Part shown: in pieces, positions 8,201 to 9,557 of the stretch | Position numbering within the stretch: position 1 is the stretch's first letter | Layout: every line of letters starts with the position of its first letter | Assembly: GCA_002069025.1 (NCBI GenBank) | Contig: MWBK01000271.1 | Span: 1-9,557, forward strand | DNA: 9,557 nt | Direction of reading: 5' to 3' | Source: Bacteroidetes bacterium ADurb.Bin302 | GTDB lineage: Bacteria > Bacteroidota > Bacteroidia > Bacteroidales > Paludibacteraceae | Notes under the pieces: model-generated | What the model was told of the DNA's origin: nothing | The model's database searches: none | Seen by the model: only the letters and a program-made list of their open reading frames with translations | Made by a program: the position numbers and the translations under genes

Positions 8201-8605
8201 CTCAATAAACAATATCTTGTTACCTATTGTGCTTTTTGCTATTCGGCGCTCAATTTTATATACTCCTGCATTACGATTTGAGAATGGTTCCCATAAATAT
8301 TCTTTACCTGCTAACTTTACATGTAAGATTGTTTTGCTGCCTGTCGATTCAAAACCCTCTGTTATTTTATCATCTGTGTAGTATGGAAATAATGCAGTAT
8401 CAGGGTTGATACGACCTGCCGTAAGACCCCCTGTACTTGACAGATACATCCATAAGTTTGATTCGCTGGCTATGCTGATAAAAAATGCTTGCATAGCATC
8501 GTAATTTGTTATTTGATAGAATTTTTCTCCATCAATTACAATAAAACCACCTTTTACGTCTTTTTTAGTGGCATTTACATTTGTATTTCCTAAGCAAAGA
8601 GTCAT
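5237..8605 (-). CDS. Probable beta-1,3-oligoglucan phosphorylase (GH149-like, GH94-related)
   Basis: The predicted reaction is phosphorolysis of beta-1,3-glucan oligosaccharides to alpha-glucose-1-phosphate plus a shortened oligosaccharide, in the cytoplasm. There is no signal peptide or membrane segment. At 1122 residues it is far longer than GH94 cellobiose/laminaribiose phosphorylases (about 800) and matches the ~1100-residue GH149 family. A beta-sandwich N-terminal part contains SSTGGLTAGRINPDTALFPY. The likely (alpha/alpha)6 catalytic region carries three blocks in the order known from GH94: GNWRDIFQN with Asp469, GYWGDHQM with Asp530, and RPEWNDANNA. Asp651 in the last aligns with the GH94 WND catalytic acid, so it is the likely proton donor. 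HGDPSRPWN at 438-446 precedes them. The final ~100 residues look like a beta jelly-roll with GIDVIYADKSTERIV. The ATG at 8603-8605 is preceded in frame by a stop four codons upstream, so the start is well constrained. The gene follows the transporter by 36 bp and sits with GH3 and GH16 genes, which supports a beta-1,3-glucan substrate. The family number is from memory of the motifs and length; a divergent GH94 enzyme is the alternative. Confidence 0.8.
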   Translation of the reverse strand: MTLCLGNTNVNATKKDVKGGFIVIDGEKFYQITNYDAMQAFFISIASESNLWMYLSSTGGLTAGRINPDTALFPYYTDDKITEGFESTGSKTILHVKLAGKEYLWEPFSNRNAGVYKIERRIAKSTIGNKILFIEQNFDLGLTFQYAWMNADAYGWIKKSKLVNDSNDKIEVEIIDGVQNVLPSGVDQLTQNKLSTLVDAYKKTELVADASMALFRMESILVDRAEPSESLRANVIWNYGLDKASYLLSSRQLDAFRAGLEIEAENEAKGVRGAFLAHTSFTISSKTEKTWFFVAEVSQDAVQVRNCIAFLKNEKNIPLLLEQSIAKGTAALNAIVGEVDGIQETADDHGMARHFANVLFNTMRGGFYCDNYNIFGAAFAKHVKIFNTKVAARNAEFLKSLPETLSYKDLESAVLKQKDKQLYRLFQEYLPLTFSRRHGDPSRPWNMFNIKVNDENGNKLISYQGNWRDIFQNWEALSLSYPEYINGIIAKFFNATTADGYNPYKVTSEGIDWEIIEPENPWSNIGYWGDHQMIYLLKLMELSRKYYPEALGSSLNDLRYAFANVPYRLKSYSEIVADPKNSITFEDKLHNHIFDILPAYGSDARLMLDKNDEVILASFTEKLLATLLAKLSNFIPEAGIWMNTLRPEWNDANNALVGYGASMVTLYYMRRFVAFSKNLFAESNENSFEVSAEMESFFNGLSAAFEGSASVVKNGFNDKQRRVVVDALGKAGEAYRSQIYKGFTGKKQSISKAELVKFFETVLSYIDESIRINKREDGMYHSYNLVSFGEGTVSVNHLYEMLEGQVAVLTSMELSASEACSLLDSLRKSSLYRADQNSYILYPNKRLASFLEKNNLPNDAVSLPVVKQLLAAKDGKILSEDHLGGVHFNANFNNAGFLSAALDKLPTKVSEKDRQLLLDIYEKIFDHKSFTGRSGSFYKYEGLGSIYWHMVSKLLLAIGENIQKAMSEGADANVIARLKAHYAAVKDGIGAHKSPENYGSFPFDPYSHTPIMAGVQQPGMTGQVKEDIINRFFELGIFINNACLSINKDMLNYSEFIKADVPYIKFTYCSIPFTYLKDGKEGIDVIYADKSTERIVTYALDQKLSARIFARDSDIKGLIVHL

Positions 8606-8641
8606 TTTAATAAAACTTATCAGTTAATGTTTAGTATTTAC

Positions 8642-9557
8642 TTAAAGTTCGCTGGCACGTTTAGCCTCTAAATCAATTTTCATTTGAGTTGTTGTATCTG
8701 CATCTATATTGTAAAATGCCATTACTATTGCACATGAGGCATATAATACACCCGGAATAACAGAAACAAGTAACTTAATACCAAAAATTGCACTATCAGG
8801 TTGAGTATCGCCATTTGATACAAAATTTGACATTTCTAAGATCCAGCCGGCTGCAGCTGCACCAATTGCCCAACCTACTTTTTGTGCGAATACTGCTGCA
8901 GAAAAGCATAAACCTGTTGTTCTACGACCTAAATGCCACTCGCCGAAATCTGCAGCATCAGCAATCATAGTCCATAACAATGGAACTGCAGGTGCGTATG
9001 CCATCTTAGCTAACACATTAAATATATAAATAAGTGTAATATTGCTGCCGGCTGCATATATGGCAGCAAAGAAAATACCTGAAACAATAGAACTGGTAAT
9101 AAATACATTCTTATTGCCAAAACGCTTTGCTAAAGGTTTTGAGAATGGTAAAGCAACAATTAATGCTAATGTACCTACAATATTAAAGAGTTGTACTTCT
9201 TCGGTATTCTTAATAAAATATTTAAAATAATACGCAATCGCAGCATTCTGCATTGCAAACATTACGAATGACACTACACCTACAACAGTCAACACAATCC
9301 AAGGTCTATTTTTAAATAGATATTTAAAATCTTTAGATACTGAATTATCTTGCTTTTTAGGTGCCGGAACACGTTCGCGAGTTGTTTTAAATGCGATAAA
9401 GAAGAATAATAAACTCAATATTGCAAAAGCTATTACCGTGTATTGGTAACCTTGAGCCTGATCAATAACAATTCCTTCTTTCTTACCTGCTATACTGTCT
9501 AATAACGAAAATGATACTTCGTTATTTCCCATAGCACCAAAATAATTTACCAAATAT
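8642..9557 (-). CDS. MFS/GPH-type sugar:cation symporter (5' end lies off the window)
   Basis: This is the C-terminal ~304 residues of an inner-membrane glycoside-pentoside-hexuronide:cation symporter (MFS_2 group; full proteins are about 450-500 residues). The reading frame is open through base 9557; a TTG at 9551-9553 is an internal Leu codon, not the start. About seven hydrophobic segments remain, matching roughly TM6-TM12, with a charged cytoplasmic loop (KTTRERVPAPKKQD) between the first and second. Family hallmarks are the loop AKRFGNKN and, at 8921-8959, DAADFGEWHLGRR followed by TTGLCFSAAVFAQKVG; this matches the D-x-x-D-[YF]-G-E-x-x-x-G-[RK]-R pattern of GPH carriers. The C-terminus is a short charged tail (EAKRASEL). 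Lying 36 bp upstream of the oligoglucan phosphorylase with no terminator between, it probably imports glucose, laminaribiose or longer beta-1,3-gluco-oligosaccharides; the exact substrate cannot be read from the sequence. Confidence 0.88.
   Translation of the reverse strand, partial: YLVNYFGAMGNNEVSFSLLDSIAGKKEGIVIDQAQGYQYTVIAFAILSLLFFFIAFKTTRERVPAPKKQDNSVSKDFKYLFKNRPWIVLTVVGVVSFVMFAMQNAAIAYYFKYFIKNTEEVQLFNIVGTLALIVALPFSKPLAKRFGNKNVFITSSIVSGIFFAAIYAAGSNITLIYIFNVLAKMAYAPAVPLLWTMIADAADFGEWHLGRRTTGLCFSAAVFAQKVGWAIGAAAAGWILEMSNFVSNGDTQPDSAIFGIKLLVSVIPGVLYASCAIVMAFYNIDADTTTQMKIDLEAKRASEL

Noticed and set aside
5237..8605. Ordinary GH94 cellobiose phosphorylase
   Set aside because: At 1122 residues it is about 300 longer than GH94 enzymes, and the catalytic blocks are related but not identical (PEWNDANNA instead of the usual ADWND). 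The beta-1,3-glucanase neighbours also fit GH149 better. It is kept as the alternative in the gene entry.
9551..9553. TTG at the edge as the start of the transporter gene
   Set aside because: The frame stays open to the window edge, and the visible protein lacks the first five or so membrane segments of its family, so this is an internal Leu codon of a gene cut by the window.
1..9557. CRISPR arrays, tRNA/rRNA genes, insertion sequences, attachment sites
   Set aside because: No direct-repeat arrays, cloverleaf-like sequences, transposase motifs or terminal inverted repeats were seen on reading both strands; intergenic space totals only about 265 bp.

Overview
The window looks like a chromosomal segment from a member of the Bacteroidota. 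It is AT-rich. The GH16 enzyme ends in a PNP-containing type IX secretion (T9SS) sorting domain. Start codons are preceded by A/T-rich leaders instead of strong Shine-Dalgarno sites, and a TAnnTTTG-type -7 element lies upstream of nadB. A T9SS cargo fits free-living or insect/anaerobic-sediment Bacteroidales or Flavobacteriia-like lineages better than most gut Bacteroides, but I cannot name a genus.

All five genes are on the minus strand, so transcription runs from high to low coordinates. In that order they are: (1) the C-terminal ~300 residues of an MFS/GPH-type sugar:cation symporter, whose 5' end lies off the window (8642-9557); (2) a 1122-residue cytoplasmic protein best read as a GH149-type beta-1,3-oligoglucan phosphorylase, related to GH94 (5237-8605); (3) a GH3 beta-glucosidase lipoprotein (2887-5130); (4) a secreted GH16 laminarinase-like endoglucanase with a CBM-like module and a T9SS sorting domain (1253-2845); and (5) after a strong terminator hairpin and its own promoter, the first 390 codons of nadB (L-aspartate oxidase), which continues beyond base 1.

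Genes 1-4 form a coherent beta-1,3-glucan (laminarin, curdlan or fungal/algal glucan) utilisation cassette. The GH16 enzyme cuts polymer outside the cell. The GH3 lipoprotein trims oligosaccharides at the envelope. The symporter brings glucose or short oligosaccharides across the inner membrane. The phosphorylase cleaves beta-1,3-oligoglucans with phosphate to yield glucose-1-phosphate, saving ATP. The spacings are 36, 106 and 41 bp. The largest gap (phosphorylase to GH3) holds a second hairpin that may partly separate expression of the intracellular and envelope enzymes. No SusC/SusD pair or regulator is visible here. nadB is a housekeeping NAD-biosynthesis gene that looks unrelated to the cassette.
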